A stretch of DNA of 9,276 bases from LMUY01 sp964245495 (GCA_964245495.1 CAXTNC010000124.1:1-9276), one strand, 5' to 3'; counted from the first letter of the stretch, positions 1 to 6,847 are shown. Notes: a model not told the origin generated them from the letters alone. Made by a program: numbers and translations.

Positions 1-948
1 GCAGACGTGCGGCAGGCGGGCGCCACCGCGGCCACCGCGATGGCGGACGTGACGGACAGCGCCGCCCTGCACGCGGCGGCGGCGGCCATCGCCGCCCGGC
101 TCGGCCCGCCGGACGTGTGGGTCAACTGCGCGGGCAACGGCGTGTACGGCCGCTTCGCCGCCGTGCCGCAGGCGGAGTTCGACCAGGTGACGGCCGTGAC
201 CTACGGCGGCACGGTGAACGGCTGCCGGGTGGCGCTGGAGCTGATGCGGCCGCACGGCCACGGCACGGTGGTCAACGTGTGCTCCGCCATCGCCTTCCAC
301 GGCCTGCCGCTGATGTCGTCCTACGCAGGCGCCAAGGCGGCGGTGCGCGGCTTCGCGCAGTCCTTGCGGGCGGAGCTGGCGATGGAAGGCAGCCGCATCC
401 GGGTCAGCACCGTGTTCCCGCCGGCGGTCAACACGCCGTTCTTCTCCCACGCCGTGTCCCACATGGGCTGGCCGGCCCGGCCCGCGCCGCCGGTGTACCA
501 GCCGGAGGTGGTCGCCGCCGGCATCCACCTGGCCGCCGTCACCGGGCGGGCGGAGCTGCTGGTCAGCGGCACGGTGGCCGCCTTCTCGCTGCTGACCCGG
601 CTGTCGCCGCGCTTCACCGCCTTCCTGATGCGCCGCCTGGGCTTCGACGGCCAGCTGACGCGGGACCCGGAGGCCGCGGCGGCGGAGTGCCCCACCCTGT
701 TCGCGCCGTCCGAGCGCGCTTCCCCCGTGCACGGGCCGTTCGGCGGCAAGGCCCGGCGCACCAGCGTGCAGCTCTGGCTTGGCAAGCTCTGGCTTGGCAA
801 GCTCTGGCTTGGCAAGCCTTGGGCGAGCGGCCGGCTGGCGGCGCTCGGCGTCAGGCGCCGGCCAGCGCCTCCGTCGCTCGCCAGACCTGCTCCGCCAGCG
901 CCGGGTCCAGGGCACGGCGGTTCGGCCGCACCAGCCGCCGACGCTTGA
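1..948 (+). CDS. SDR family oxidoreductase, 5' end cut by window edge
   Basis: NAD(P)-dependent short-chain dehydrogenase/reductase; substrate unknown, probably cytoplasmic. The frame is open from base 1, so the N-terminal TGxxxGIG dinucleotide-binding motif lies outside the window; the GTG at base 7 is internal. Numbering from that GTG, the visible family marks are the acidic residue at the end of strand 4 (ADV, about 13-15), the NCAG motif at 40-43 (NNAG variant), catalytic Ser93, and Tyr106-x3-Lys110 in SYAGAK. A substrate-loop motif PPAVNTPF follows at 138-145. Recognisable SDR sequence ends near residue 257. The remaining ~56 residues are a triple LWLGK repeat and a Pro/Ala/Arg-rich tail that overlaps the convergent SDR gene by 98 bases, so the native stop may have been lost. 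The TGA at 946-948 ends the frame. Family call is secure; the true C-terminus is not. Confidence 0.88.
   Translation, partial: ADVRQAGATAATAMADVTDSAALHAAAAAIAARLGPPDVWVNCAGNGVYGRFAAVPQAEFDQVTAVTYGGTVNGCRVALELMRPHGHGTVVNVCSAIAFHGLPLMSSYAGAKAAVRGFAQSLRAELAMEGSRIRVSTVFPPAVNTPFFSHAVSHMGWPARPAPPVYQPEVVAAGIHLAAVTGRAELLVSGTVAAFSLLTRLSPRFTAFLMRRLGFDGQLTRDPEAAAAECPTLFAPSERASPVHGPFGGKARRTSVQLWLGKLWLGKLWLGKPWASGRLAALGVRRRPAPPSLARPAPPAPGPGHGGSAAPAADA
771..815 (+). repeat. 15-base tandem repeat, three perfect copies
   Basis: The unit GCTCTGGCTTGGCAA occurs three times without mismatch (771-785, 786-800, 801-815) and is followed by a partial fourth start (GCCTT). The period is a multiple of three, so in the SDR frame it encodes three LWLGK units and copy-number changes would keep the frame. 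It lies just where recognisable SDR homology ends. Expansion by replication slippage is the simplest origin. Alternatively copy number could be misassembled from short reads. Confidence 0.95.
834..866. other. GC-rich inverted repeat at the end of the second SDR
   Basis: GCTGGC (834-839) then GGCGC (840-844) pair with GCGCC (855-859) and GCCAGC (861-866), with a 10-base loop and one bulged G. It spans the stop codon of the - strand SDR (851-853). There is no T-tract after it on either strand, so it is not a canonical intrinsic terminator. In DNA this GC-rich such a stem may also arise by chance. Confidence 0.3.
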
Positions 949-1687
949 CGTAGCCGCCCGTCACGCCGGCGAACTCCGGCGCCAGCGCCACGTGCAGCGG
1001 GCTGTCCGCGCCCTGCTCCGCCGTCAGCGTGAACTGCGCCATGGCGCGCCACGCAAGGCCGATCGGGCCGCCCGCCCGCACCAGCCCGGTGGCCACCGTC
1101 CCCGGATGGACCACGTTGGCGGTGACGCCGAAGGCCCGCAGCCGCTCCGCCCAGCCGAAGGTCGCCATCATGGCGGCCAGCTTGGACTGGCCGTAGGCGC
1201 GCACCATGCCCCAGCGGCGTTCCCCGTCCAGGTCCGCGGGGTCGATCCGGGCGCGGTCGGAGGTGGAGGAGCCGACCGTGACGATGCGGCCCCCGCCTTG
1301 CGCTCCACCCGCGCGCAGGGCGGGGGCCAGGGCGCGGGTGAGCACGAAGGGGGACAGGTGGTTGACCGCCAGCACCCGGTCGTGCCCCTCCGCCGTCAGC
1401 TCGCGCCGGGTGGCGAACACACCGGCGTTGTTGACCAGCACGTCGATGGCCGGGTGGCGCGCCCCGATGGCGGCGGCGGCCTGGCGGGTGGCGGCCAGGC
1501 TGGACAGGTCGGCCAGCTCCAGCTCAAGCCGGGCGTCCGGCACGCGGGACGCGATCCACCCCATGGCGGCGTTTCCCCGCTGCCGGTCGCGCCCGACCAG
1601 CACCACGGCGTGGCCCGCCGCCGCCAGCCCGAGCGCGACGGAGCGGCCGATGCCGCCCGTGGCCCCCGTGACGACGCTGACCGGCAT
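851..1687 (-). CDS. SDR family NAD(P)-dependent oxidoreductase (classical)
   Basis: A 278-residue classical SDR, the usual family length; it resembles the retinol-dehydrogenase/WW-domain-oxidoreductase-like branch, substrate unknown, soluble. Visible motifs are TGATGGIG at 7-14 (Rossmann glycine motif), basic GRDRQR at 32-37 (suggests NADPH preference), ADL at 59-61, NNAG at 86-89, VNH at 108-110, catalytic Ser in GSSTS around 139-143, Tyr165-x3-Lys169, and HPGTV at 194-198. The start is the ATG at 1687 and not the in-frame ATG 33 bases upstream: GGAAGGGG sits 5 bases before it and the protein then begins MPVSVVTGATGG, as expected for the family. Its 3' end overlaps the convergent left-hand SDR gene, and it is divergent from the small lipoprotein gene. 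Confidence 0.93.
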   Translation of the reverse strand: MPVSVVTGATGGIGRSVALGLAAAGHAVVLVGRDRQRGNAAMGWIASRVPDARLELELADLSSLAATRQAAAAIGARHPAIDVLVNNAGVFATRRELTAEGHDRVLAVNHLSPFVLTRALAPALRAGGAQGGGRIVTVGSSTSDRARIDPADLDGERRWGMVRAYGQSKLAAMMATFGWAERLRAFGVTANVVHPGTVATGLVRAGGPIGLAWRAMAQFTLTAEQGADSPLHVALAPEFAGVTGGYVKRRRLVRPNRRALDPALAEQVWRATEALAGA

Positions 1688-1692
1688 GGTGT

Positions 1693-1700
1693 CCCCTTCC
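1693..1700 (-). promoter_or_regulatory. Ribosome binding site of the second SDR
   Basis: On the - strand GGAAGGGG lies 5 bases before the ATG at 1687. It decides the start in favour of this ATG over an in-frame ATG at 1720 that would add 11 residues ahead of the Rossmann fold. Confidence 0.7.
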
Positions 1701-1780
1701 ATCCGCCACGGAGCTTCCAAAGCAACGGACCGTCTTGTAGCCCGGCGCGTTGGTTGCCGGAACAGCGAGGCACGACCCCG

Positions 1781-1891
1781 GTGAAGCTCCTTGCCCTCGT
1801 CCTGATCGGCTTGCTGCTTGCAGCGTGCGCACCGTACCGCGGGCCGGTCACCAACGCCCCGCCGCCATCGGAATTCAATGAAATCCGTTGA
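1781..1891 (+). CDS. Small lipoprotein, 36 residues
   Basis: A very short gene with a GTG start, easily missed because its frame stays open far upstream. The product starts MKLLALVLIGLLLAAC: a basic residue, a hydrophobic stretch and a lipobox LAAC with the acylated Cys at position 16. A 20-residue Pro/Asn-rich tail ending SEFNEIR follows. By the signal-peptidase II rule it would be exported, lipidated and anchored in the inner or outer membrane. GAGG at 1767-1770 is a plausible but loosely spaced ribosome site (10 bases). It is divergent from the - strand SDR, sharing a ~93-base intergenic region. Its TGA (1889-1891) ends on the first base of a 55-base sequence repeated across the assembly gap. 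I recognise no family; proteins of this shape are often small entericidin-like or otherwise uncharacterised lipoproteins. Confidence 0.68.
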   Translation: MKLLALVLIGLLLAACAPYRGPVTNAPPPSEFNEIR

Positions 1892-1945
1892 AGGGCGCGG
1901 CCAAGGGCGCGGTCAGGGCGGCCTCATCACCAAACTGCGTCCGGC
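1891..1945 (+). repeat. 55-base direct repeat, left copy, abutting the N gap
   Basis: These 55 bases are identical to 2046-2100 and run right up to the first N. Internally they begin with two near-identical 12-mers (AAGGGCGCGGCC, AAGGGCGCGGTC). Identity of exactly the two contig ends suggests overlapping contig ends that were not merged, rather than a biological repeat. Confidence 0.95.
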
Positions 1946-2045
1946 NNNNNNNNNNNNNNNNNNNNNNNNNNNNNNNNNNNNNNNNNNNNNNNNNNNNNNN
2001 NNNNNNNNNNNNNNNNNNNNNNNNNNNNNNNNNNNNNNNNNNNNN
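1946..2045. other. Assembly gap (100 N)
   Basis: Exactly 100 unknown bases, the conventional length for a gap of unknown size. Nothing can be annotated inside it. The flanks suggest the true gap may be absent or negative in length. Any open frame crossing it is meaningless. Confidence 0.99.
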
Positions 2046-2100
2046 AAGGGCGCGGCCAAGGGCGCGGTCAGGGCGGCCTCATCACCAAACTGCGTCCGGC
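2046..2100 (+). repeat. 55-base direct repeat, right copy, abutting the N gap
   Basis: Base-for-base copy of 1891-1945, starting at the first base after the N run. If the two copies are one sequence, the lipoprotein stop and the MFS start are about 260 - 155 = 105 bases apart instead of about 260. The remaining 52 bases to the MFS start (2101-2152) show no clear promoter. Confidence 0.95.
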
Positions 2101-2152
2101 GCGGCGGTTCCAGCATCTTCCTTCGCCCTCGATCCGCCCGTAAACCAGGGCC

Positions 2153-3556
2153 ATGACGAGCGACCCGGACGACGGCGTCCCGCTGCCGCAGCGCACCCTG
2201 GCCATCCTGACCATCGGCCTGGCCACGGGCATGGCGGTGATGGACGGGGCCATCGCCAACATCGCCCTGCCGACCATCGCGGTCGACCTGCACGCGACGC
2301 CCTCGGCCTCCATCTGGGTCATCAACGCCTACCAGCTGGCCGTGACGGTCACGCTGCTGCCGTTGGCGTCCCTGGGCGAGATCTACGGCTACCGCCGGGT
2401 CTACCAGACGGGGCTGGCGGTGTTCACCGTGGCCTCCCTGGCCTGCGCGCTGTCGCACTCGCTGCTGGGGCTGACGGCGGCGCGGGTGCTGCAGGGGCTG
2501 GGGGCCGCGGGCATCATGTCGGTGAACTCCGCGCTGACCCGCTACGTGTACCCCCGCTCGCTGCTGGGGCGGGGGCTGGGGCTGAACGCGCTGGTGGCGG
2601 CGACCTGCTCGGCGGTGGGGCCGACGGTCGCCTCCGGCGTCCTGGCCGTGTCCACCTGGCCGTGGCTGTTCGCCATCAACGTGCCGATCGGCTTGGCCGC
2701 GTTCGGCATAGCCATGCGCGTGCTGCCGGGCACGCCGCTGGCGGCCAACCGGTTCGACGGGGGCAGCGCCGCGCTCAACGCCGCCACGTTCGGGCTGCTG
2801 ATCATGGGCGTGGACGGCTACGCGCATGGCGAGACCGGGCTTGCGGCGACGATCGAACTCGCCGCCTGCGCCGTGCTGGGGGCGCTGCTGGTGCGCCGCC
2901 AGCTGGACCGCGCCTCGCCGCTGCTGCCGGTGGACCTGCTGCGCATCCCGCTGTTCCGCTTGTCCGCGGCCACCTCCGTGCTGTCGTTCGGGGCGCAGAC
3001 GCTGGCCTTCGTGTCCCTGCCGTTCTGGCTGCAGGGCAGCCTGGGCTGGACGGCGACGCAGACCGGCCTGCTGATGACGCCGTGGCCGGTCGCCACCGCC
3101 ATCGCGGCGCCCGTCGCGGGCCGGCTGGCGGACCGGCACTCGGCCGGGCTGCTGGGCGGCGTCGGGATGGGCGTGTTCACCGCCGGGCTGCTGCTGCTGG
3201 CGCTGCTGCCGGCGGGCGCCGGGGCCGTCGACATCGGCTGGCGCATGGCGGTGTGCGGGATGGGGTTCGGGTTCTTCCAGTCGCCGAACAACCGGGCGAT
3301 GATCTCCGCAGCCCCGCTCAGCCGCAGCGGCGGGGCGAGCGGGATGCTGGGCACCGCCCGGCTGCTGGGCCAGACCTTCGGCGCGGCGCTGGTGGCGCTG
3401 ATCTTCAGCCTGACGCAGCAGGGGGTGAAGCCGGCGCTGCTGGTGGCGGCCGGGTTCTCCGCCGCCGGAGCCGTCGCCAGCGCCCTGCGCCTGCTGCCGG
3501 GAAGCGCAGCGGCTACTCCCGGGCGAACGGTTCCGGAAACGCCACCTGCACAGTGA
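2153..3556 (+). CDS. MFS transporter, DHA2 (14-TMS drug:H+ antiporter) type
   Basis: A 467-residue inner-membrane proton-coupled exporter of the EmrB/QacA-like DHA2 group; substrate not predictable. Residues 27-46 carry the DHA2 motif (MDGAIANIALPTIAVDL), followed by IWVINAYQLA at 54-63. A motif-A-like loop GEIYGYRRV at 75-83 lacks the usual second acidic residue. RVLQGLGAAG at 111-120 matches motif B; AVGP at 154-157 and W-x-W-x-F-AINVPIG up to 180 match motif C and the DHA2 signature. About 14 hydrophobic segments can be counted up to ~450, followed by a short Pro-rich tail. The ATG start has only a short AGGG two bases upstream. There is no neighbouring membrane-fusion (EmrA-like) gene or visible regulator gene. 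The 3' end overlaps the convergent kinase gene by 44 bases. Confidence 0.92.
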   Translation: MTSDPDDGVPLPQRTLAILTIGLATGMAVMDGAIANIALPTIAVDLHATPSASIWVINAYQLAVTVTLLPLASLGEIYGYRRVYQTGLAVFTVASLACALSHSLLGLTAARVLQGLGAAGIMSVNSALTRYVYPRSLLGRGLGLNALVAATCSAVGPTVASGVLAVSTWPWLFAINVPIGLAAFGIAMRVLPGTPLAANRFDGGSAALNAATFGLLIMGVDGYAHGETGLAATIELAACAVLGALLVRRQLDRASPLLPVDLLRIPLFRLSAATSVLSFGAQTLAFVSLPFWLQGSLGWTATQTGLLMTPWPVATAIAAPVAGRLADRHSAGLLGGVGMGVFTAGLLLLALLPAGAGAVDIGWRMAVCGMGFGFFQSPNNRAMISAAPLSRSGGASGMLGTARLLGQTFGAALVALIFSLTQQGVKPALLVAAGFSAAGAVASALRLLPGSAAATPGRTVPETPPAQ

Positions 3557-4685
3557 CCCGGGTGCGGCCCGAGGCGCGGCTGACCGCGATGGCGTCCGGC
3601 GTGCGGGCCAGCGCGCCGATCAGGCGCATCCCGAGGCTGCTCCGGCCGGCCTGGTCGAACCCGGGCGGGAACCCGGCGCCCTCGTCCTCCACCACGATCT
3701 CGGCCCCCGCCCCGGCCGGGCAGACCCGCATGGCGACCGCCCCGCCGCCGTACTTGAACGCGTTGGTGACCAGCTCGACCGCGATCAGCCCGATCGGCGT
3801 CACGTGCTCGGCGGGAAGCTGCATCGGCTCCACCGCGAGCGAGACGGGCCGCGCCCGTTCGTCCATGCCGACGGCGGCCCCGATGTCCGCGAGCAGCCCT
3901 TGGAGGTACGGCGCCAGCGACACGCGCTCGACGGCGCCTTCCTCGTGCAGGCGGCGGTGCACGGCGGCGATGGACATGATGCGGGCCGCAGCTTCCCCCA
4001 GGCGCGCCTTCTCCTCGGCGCCTGACGCGCTCCGCGCTTGAAGGTTCAGCATGGTTTGAACCAGCTGCAGGCTGTTCTTCGTGCGGTGATGAACCTCTTG
4101 CAGCAGGATGTCCTTCTCACGCAGCAGCTGCTCCTGCGCCGCGCGGCGGCGCTGCCGGTCGATGACCACCGCGAGTACGTTGGCCAGGGACTGCACGAAG
4201 GCCACGTCCTGCACCGTGAAATGGTCGCGGTCGGTGCTGTCCACCTCCAGCACCCCGAACGGCGCCGCCCCTTCGTCACCCACAAGGACGTTGATGGCGC
4301 GGTGGATGCCGTGGTCGGCCAGGACGGCCGGCGTGCGGAAGCGCTGGTCGCTGGCGAGGTGGTTGGAAACGGTCGGCATCATGGTCTGCAAGGCGAACCC
4401 GGCCGGACTGGCCAGGTCCGCGCCCACAGTGGCGTGGCCCACCACGCCGGGCGCCCAGCCGACGCCGTTGCGCAGCAGGAAATCATGGCTGCCGGGTCGG
4501 AACTCCAGCACCTTGGCGAACCGGGTTTGCAGGCCGCGCGCAGCCACCTCGCAAGCCTGGGTCAGCACCTCGTCCAGGTCCAGGTGGCGCAAGGCGAACA
4601 TGCCGAACGCGGCGACCAGCTCCTGCTGCGCCAAGCGCCGCGCGAGTTCCTCGTGAACGGGAGTTTGCTCAAGAGCAGCGCTCAC
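3513..4685 (-). CDS. Sensor histidine kinase, GAF - HisKA_2 - HATPase_c
   Basis: A 390-residue cytoplasmic kinase with no transmembrane segment or signal peptide. A GAF domain spans ~20-176, including GVLEVDSTDRDHFTVQDVAF. A short charged helix (177-195) leads to the HisKA_2 box EVHHRTKNSLQLVQ at 197-210, where His200, just before RxKN, is the likely phosphorylated residue. The ATPase domain has N-box ELVTNAFKYG (304-313, Asn308), G1 DEGAGFPP (334-341) and a G2-like SSLGMRLI (349-356). HisKA_2/HWE kinases are common in alphaproteobacteria, where several feed the PhyR general stress response; that link is inference here. No response regulator gene is adjacent. The GTG at 4685 is chosen because it gives a full GAF domain; AAGGA lies about 12 bases upstream. 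It follows the 2H phosphoesterase gene on the same strand after 78 bases. Confidence 0.93.
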   Translation of the reverse strand: MSAALEQTPVHEELARRLAQQELVAAFGMFALRHLDLDEVLTQACEVAARGLQTRFAKVLEFRPGSHDFLLRNGVGWAPGVVGHATVGADLASPAGFALQTMMPTVSNHLASDQRFRTPAVLADHGIHRAINVLVGDEGAAPFGVLEVDSTDRDHFTVQDVAFVQSLANVLAVVIDRQRRRAAQEQLLREKDILLQEVHHRTKNSLQLVQTMLNLQARSASGAEEKARLGEAAARIMSIAAVHRRLHEEGAVERVSLAPYLQGLLADIGAAVGMDERARPVSLAVEPMQLPAEHVTPIGLIAVELVTNAFKYGGGAVAMRVCPAGAGAEIVVEDEGAGFPPGFDQAGRSSLGMRLIGALARTPDAIAVSRASGRTRVTVQVAFPEPFARE

Positions 4686-4763
4686 CGGGGGTGACGATCC
4701 TTCGCGTCCACGCTGACGGGCTGCAGCCTCACGCCACGGTGATACACGCGGGCTGCCGTTTGT

Positions 4764-5291
4764 TCAAGAAGAGCGGCCGGCAAATCGTTGGCGGGCCGTG
4801 CTCTCCCATGGGCCGCCGAGGTAGCGCCAAAGCAGCAGCCCGATGACGACGCCGTCCTGCGGGATGAAGCCCTGCTGCAGCATGGCCTGCGCCTGACGGG
4901 CCTCCGCGGGCGTCACCTTGTTCTGCACCGTCACGTGCGGCTGCCAGGGCTGCCGGTCCTGCGCCGTCAGCCATTCCTGCCATTGCGCCGCCAACCGCTC
5001 CCGCAGCCGCGAAACGCCCGGCATGGCCAGGGCGTAAGCGTTGCCCCGGCCCAGGAAGCGCAGCCCCGTCACCGTGAACGGCTCCGGCGGCTGCGCCTGG
5101 CACAGTTCAGCCAAGCGCTGCCCGATCGCCTCCGCTTGCGCCCCGGGCAGGTGATGGAACAAGGTGACGTGCGCCGGGATGAAGTTGAGCTTCGATGGGA
5201 AATGACGCTGCCGCTCCCGGTCGAACCGCTCCTGCGACGCGGGGTCCAGCCACGCCGTCAGGATCAGCGGCTCGGGACGCCCTGCTGTCAC
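4764..5291 (-). CDS. 2'-5' RNA ligase family protein (2H phosphoesterase)
   Basis: A 175-residue soluble protein of the two-histidine phosphoesterase superfamily (ThpR/LigT-like, including cyclic phosphodiesterases acting on 2',3'-cyclic phosphate RNA ends). The two signature HxT motifs are visible: HVTLFHHL at 41-48 (His41, Thr43) and HVTVQNK at 119-125 (His119, Thr121), ~78 residues apart as expected for the duplicated fold. The GTG at 5291 has GAGG 10 bases upstream and puts the conserved start (LILTAWLDP, from residue 9) close to the N-terminus, so a much later start is unlikely. It is arranged head-to-head with the small + gene, whose only long-form start lies inside this gene. It may be co-transcribed with the kinase gene 78 bases downstream. 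Exact substrate unknown. Confidence 0.9.
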   Translation of the reverse strand: MTAGRPEPLILTAWLDPASQERFDRERQRHFPSKLNFIPAHVTLFHHLPGAQAEAIGQRLAELCQAQPPEPFTVTGLRFLGRGNAYALAMPGVSRLRERLAAQWQEWLTAQDRQPWQPHVTVQNKVTPAEARQAQAMLQQGFIPQDGVVIGLLLWRYLGGPWESTARQRFAGRSS

Positions 5292-5554
5292 GCTGGCTGC
5301 ACCTCACGCGGCAGGCGCTGCCCGGCATGGCCGCGGCGCAGCGCTGGCCGATCCGGCTCGATCACTGCTTCATGCGGGTCTGCCTGGACCACGCGATGGG
5401 CCGGCGTTGGGACGAGGTGGTGCGCCGTCCGGCGGTCCGCCACCTGACGGACGAGCAGCTTGCCAGCGCCGTCGCCGCCGCGGAAGCCATCTGCCGTGAC
5501 CCGGCGCTGCTCCACCCGATGAACCTCGCAAGCCTGCGCCTGAGAGGCTGTTAG
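5195..5554 (+). CDS. Small conserved protein of unknown function, start uncertain
   Basis: The plausible protein starts around LLSRWLHLTRQALP (from base ~5282) and continues through RWPIRLDHCFMR and LDHAMGRRWDEV to LHPMNLASLRLRGC, ending in TAG at 5552-5554. The pattern W-x2-LT...LP...WP-x3-DHCF-x-R...LD resembles a family of ~90-110-residue proteobacterial proteins that, from memory, is sometimes labelled GCN5-related acetyltransferase; no acetyl-CoA motif is visible, so I assign no function. The ATG at 5195 has a poor ribosome site and lies 97 bases inside the divergent 2H phosphoesterase gene. The next standard start, ATG 5327, would drop the conserved LxRW...LT segment. A CTG start near 5282 is possible. 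No signal peptide or membrane segment. Confidence 0.6.
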   Translation: MGNDAAAPGRTAPATRGPATPSGSAARDALLSRWLHLTRQALPGMAAAQRWPIRLDHCFMRVCLDHAMGRRWDEVVRRPAVRHLTDEQLASAVAAAEAICRDPALLHPMNLASLRLRGC

Positions 5555-5698
5555 CTTCGAACCTGGATTGAAGCCAACGGAACGGCTGTGGTCTGCGACT
5601 CACGTTGCCGAGCAGCGCAGGGCAGCTCATGGCGCAAGATGCCGGGGCTACCCACCCTGACGCTCGTTCACGAGCTGGGCGCGCATCCATGGGCTTGG

Positions 5699-6814
5699 TC
5701 ATTGGCGGTTGCACGGCGCCGGCGGACGGCCATTCAGCCCGAAGTTGCTCAGCGACCAGTTCAGTATCGTCGCATAGGTTTGCGGCGCCGTGGTCGAGAG
5801 ATTGAGGTCGTGCCCGGTCTGCGTCACGATGGCGGTGGTCAAGCAGGACGAGGCAGCGAAGAACGGAGCTTCGTCCCGGTACAGGTCTGCCGCGGTGTCG
5901 CACGCCGTTCCCGCAGCGCAGAACAGCTCATCGTGATCTCCGTTCACGATCAGGACCGGAACGGTGATCTGCGACGTCGGACCCGTGAGCGCGGACCCTT
6001 GGGCGACCGAGCCGGCAACTTCGGTGCTGGTGGCGACGCTCTTCGTCGCATCGTCTTCGGCAACGACGTTCGGATCAGTGGTCGGCGGATAGTAGAACTG
6101 CGGAATGCCGTGGGTCTTGAAAGTCATGTACAGCGGGTCGTAGCCGAGCGGCGCGAACATCGGATCGAGGGCCGCAGGTTCGAAGCCAAGGATCGCCGTC
6201 GCGTCGCCGCCTACGTTGCCATGGTTGGAAAACCCGGTCAGGACGAGGCCGTCCACGTCGTGGTATGTGCCTGCCTCCACCGCGGCGATCTGCGACCCCA
6301 GCGAGTGCGCGACCATCTCGACCGTGCTGAAACCCATCCCACGCAGCGCCTGGACGGCAAGATGGATCGTGTAGGCATCCGTGCCGAACGTCACCTCCGT
6401 GCTGAGCGGATGCGAGCTGCGCCCGGTGCTGACCCGGTCCAGGTCGAGCACCGCATATCCAGCCGCGACCATGGCGCGGGTGTAGGAGTACTGGTCCGGC
6501 TGGTAGGGGAAATCGAAATAAGCATGGTTGTAGGTGAATCCCGGCACCGTAACCTGGACGACCGCAGGCCGCGGGCCCGAAGGCAAGCAGAGATAGCCGA
6601 ACAAACTCAGGTTGGTTGGCTGGTTGGGGCCGAGGCCGACTGGAATGGCGACACCCTGACAGGCGGACGGCAGCGTTGGCGGCGGGTCATCAGCCGCTTG
6701 CGCGTGGGCGGATGGTGTCGCGAGGCCGCCCACGGCCGCCAACGCCGCAAGCGCCGCAGCAGCGCGCGCGGTCGAATGGGAGCGGCTATGTCGACGCATG
6801 ATCGTCCCCAGCAC
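5699..6814 (-). CDS. Secreted alpha/beta hydrolase, likely horizontally acquired
   Basis: A 371-residue predicted serine hydrolase/esterase exported by a signal peptide: basic MRRHSRSH at 6-13, hydrophobic Ala-rich core ~18-30, likely cleavage after AHA at 38. The alpha/beta-hydrolase triad is visible: nucleophile Ser171 in AHSLGS, Asp293 in NGDHD (Asp295 alternative), His335 in TGHD. PGFTYNHAYFDFPY at 91-104 probably forms the oxyanion region. Six Cys (52, 76, 299, 305, 324, 368) fit a disulfide-bonded extracytoplasmic protein. The GTG at 6814 is preferred because GGAGG lies 7 bases upstream; ATG 6799 is a possible alternative. Sequence style (GPNQPTNLSLFGYLCLP) recalls actinobacterial secreted hydrolases. 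GC is far lower than in neighbours (29/60 at 6481-6540), supporting transfer. Substrate unknown. Confidence 0.88.
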   Translation of the reverse strand: MLGTIMRRHSRSHSTARAAAALAALAAVGGLATPSAHAQAADDPPPTLPSACQGVAIPVGLGPNQPTNLSLFGYLCLPSGPRPAVVQVTVPGFTYNHAYFDFPYQPDQYSYTRAMVAAGYAVLDLDRVSTGRSSHPLSTEVTFGTDAYTIHLAVQALRGMGFSTVEMVAHSLGSQIAAVEAGTYHDVDGLVLTGFSNHGNVGGDATAILGFEPAALDPMFAPLGYDPLYMTFKTHGIPQFYYPPTTDPNVVAEDDATKSVATSTEVAGSVAQGSALTGPTSQITVPVLIVNGDHDELFCAAGTACDTAADLYRDEAPFFAASSCLTTAIVTQTGHDLNLSTTAPQTYATILNWSLSNFGLNGRPPAPCNRQ

Positions 6815-6821
6815 TGATCAA

Positions 6822-6826
6822 CCTCC
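6822..6826 (-). promoter_or_regulatory. Strong ribosome binding site of the hydrolase
   Basis: GGAGG on the - strand, 7 bases before the GTG at 6814. It favours the GTG over the ATG five codons later, which has only a weaker GGGGA five bases upstream. Confidence 0.75.
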
Positions 6827-6847
6827 GTTGCGGCAGCTGTTGAAGCA

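Noticed and set aside
771..815. Possible CRISPR-like array
   Set aside because: The 15-base units are contiguous with no spacers and lie inside a coding frame; it is a simple tandem repeat.
779..1891. 370-codon + open frame antisense to the second SDR
   Set aside because: Only its last 36 codons (from GTG 1781) look like a protein; the rest is complementary to an SDR with all its motifs.
1891..2100. 55-base repeats as target-site or attachment-site duplications of a mobile element
   Set aside because: They coincide exactly with both edges of the N run, which is better explained by unmerged contig overlap; no mobile-element gene is visible.
1913..3139. 408-codon - open frame opposite the MFS gene
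   Set aside because: Gln/Arg/Gly-rich low-complexity translation spanning the N gap, with the DHA2 motifs clearly on the + strand.
1888..4041. Long + open frame of 717 codons running through the gap and across the MFS gene
   Set aside because: It crosses 100 Ns, and is rich in Arg/Ala/Gly without domain motifs. It lies in another frame of the MFS gene and antisense to the kinase; it is a high-GC shadow.
5543..5698. Possible insertion-sequence end or terminator between the small conserved gene and the hydrolase
   Set aside because: GAGGCTGTT at 5543 looked like an IS terminus but no matching inverted end or transposase was found. The small stem at 5662-5675 (GCTCG/CGAGC) has no T-tract. I see nothing supportable in this 144-base stretch.
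5588..6817. 409-codon + open frame antisense to the hydrolase
   Set aside because: The - strand product has a signal peptide, catalytic triad and ribosome site; the + product is Arg-rich with no recognisable motif.
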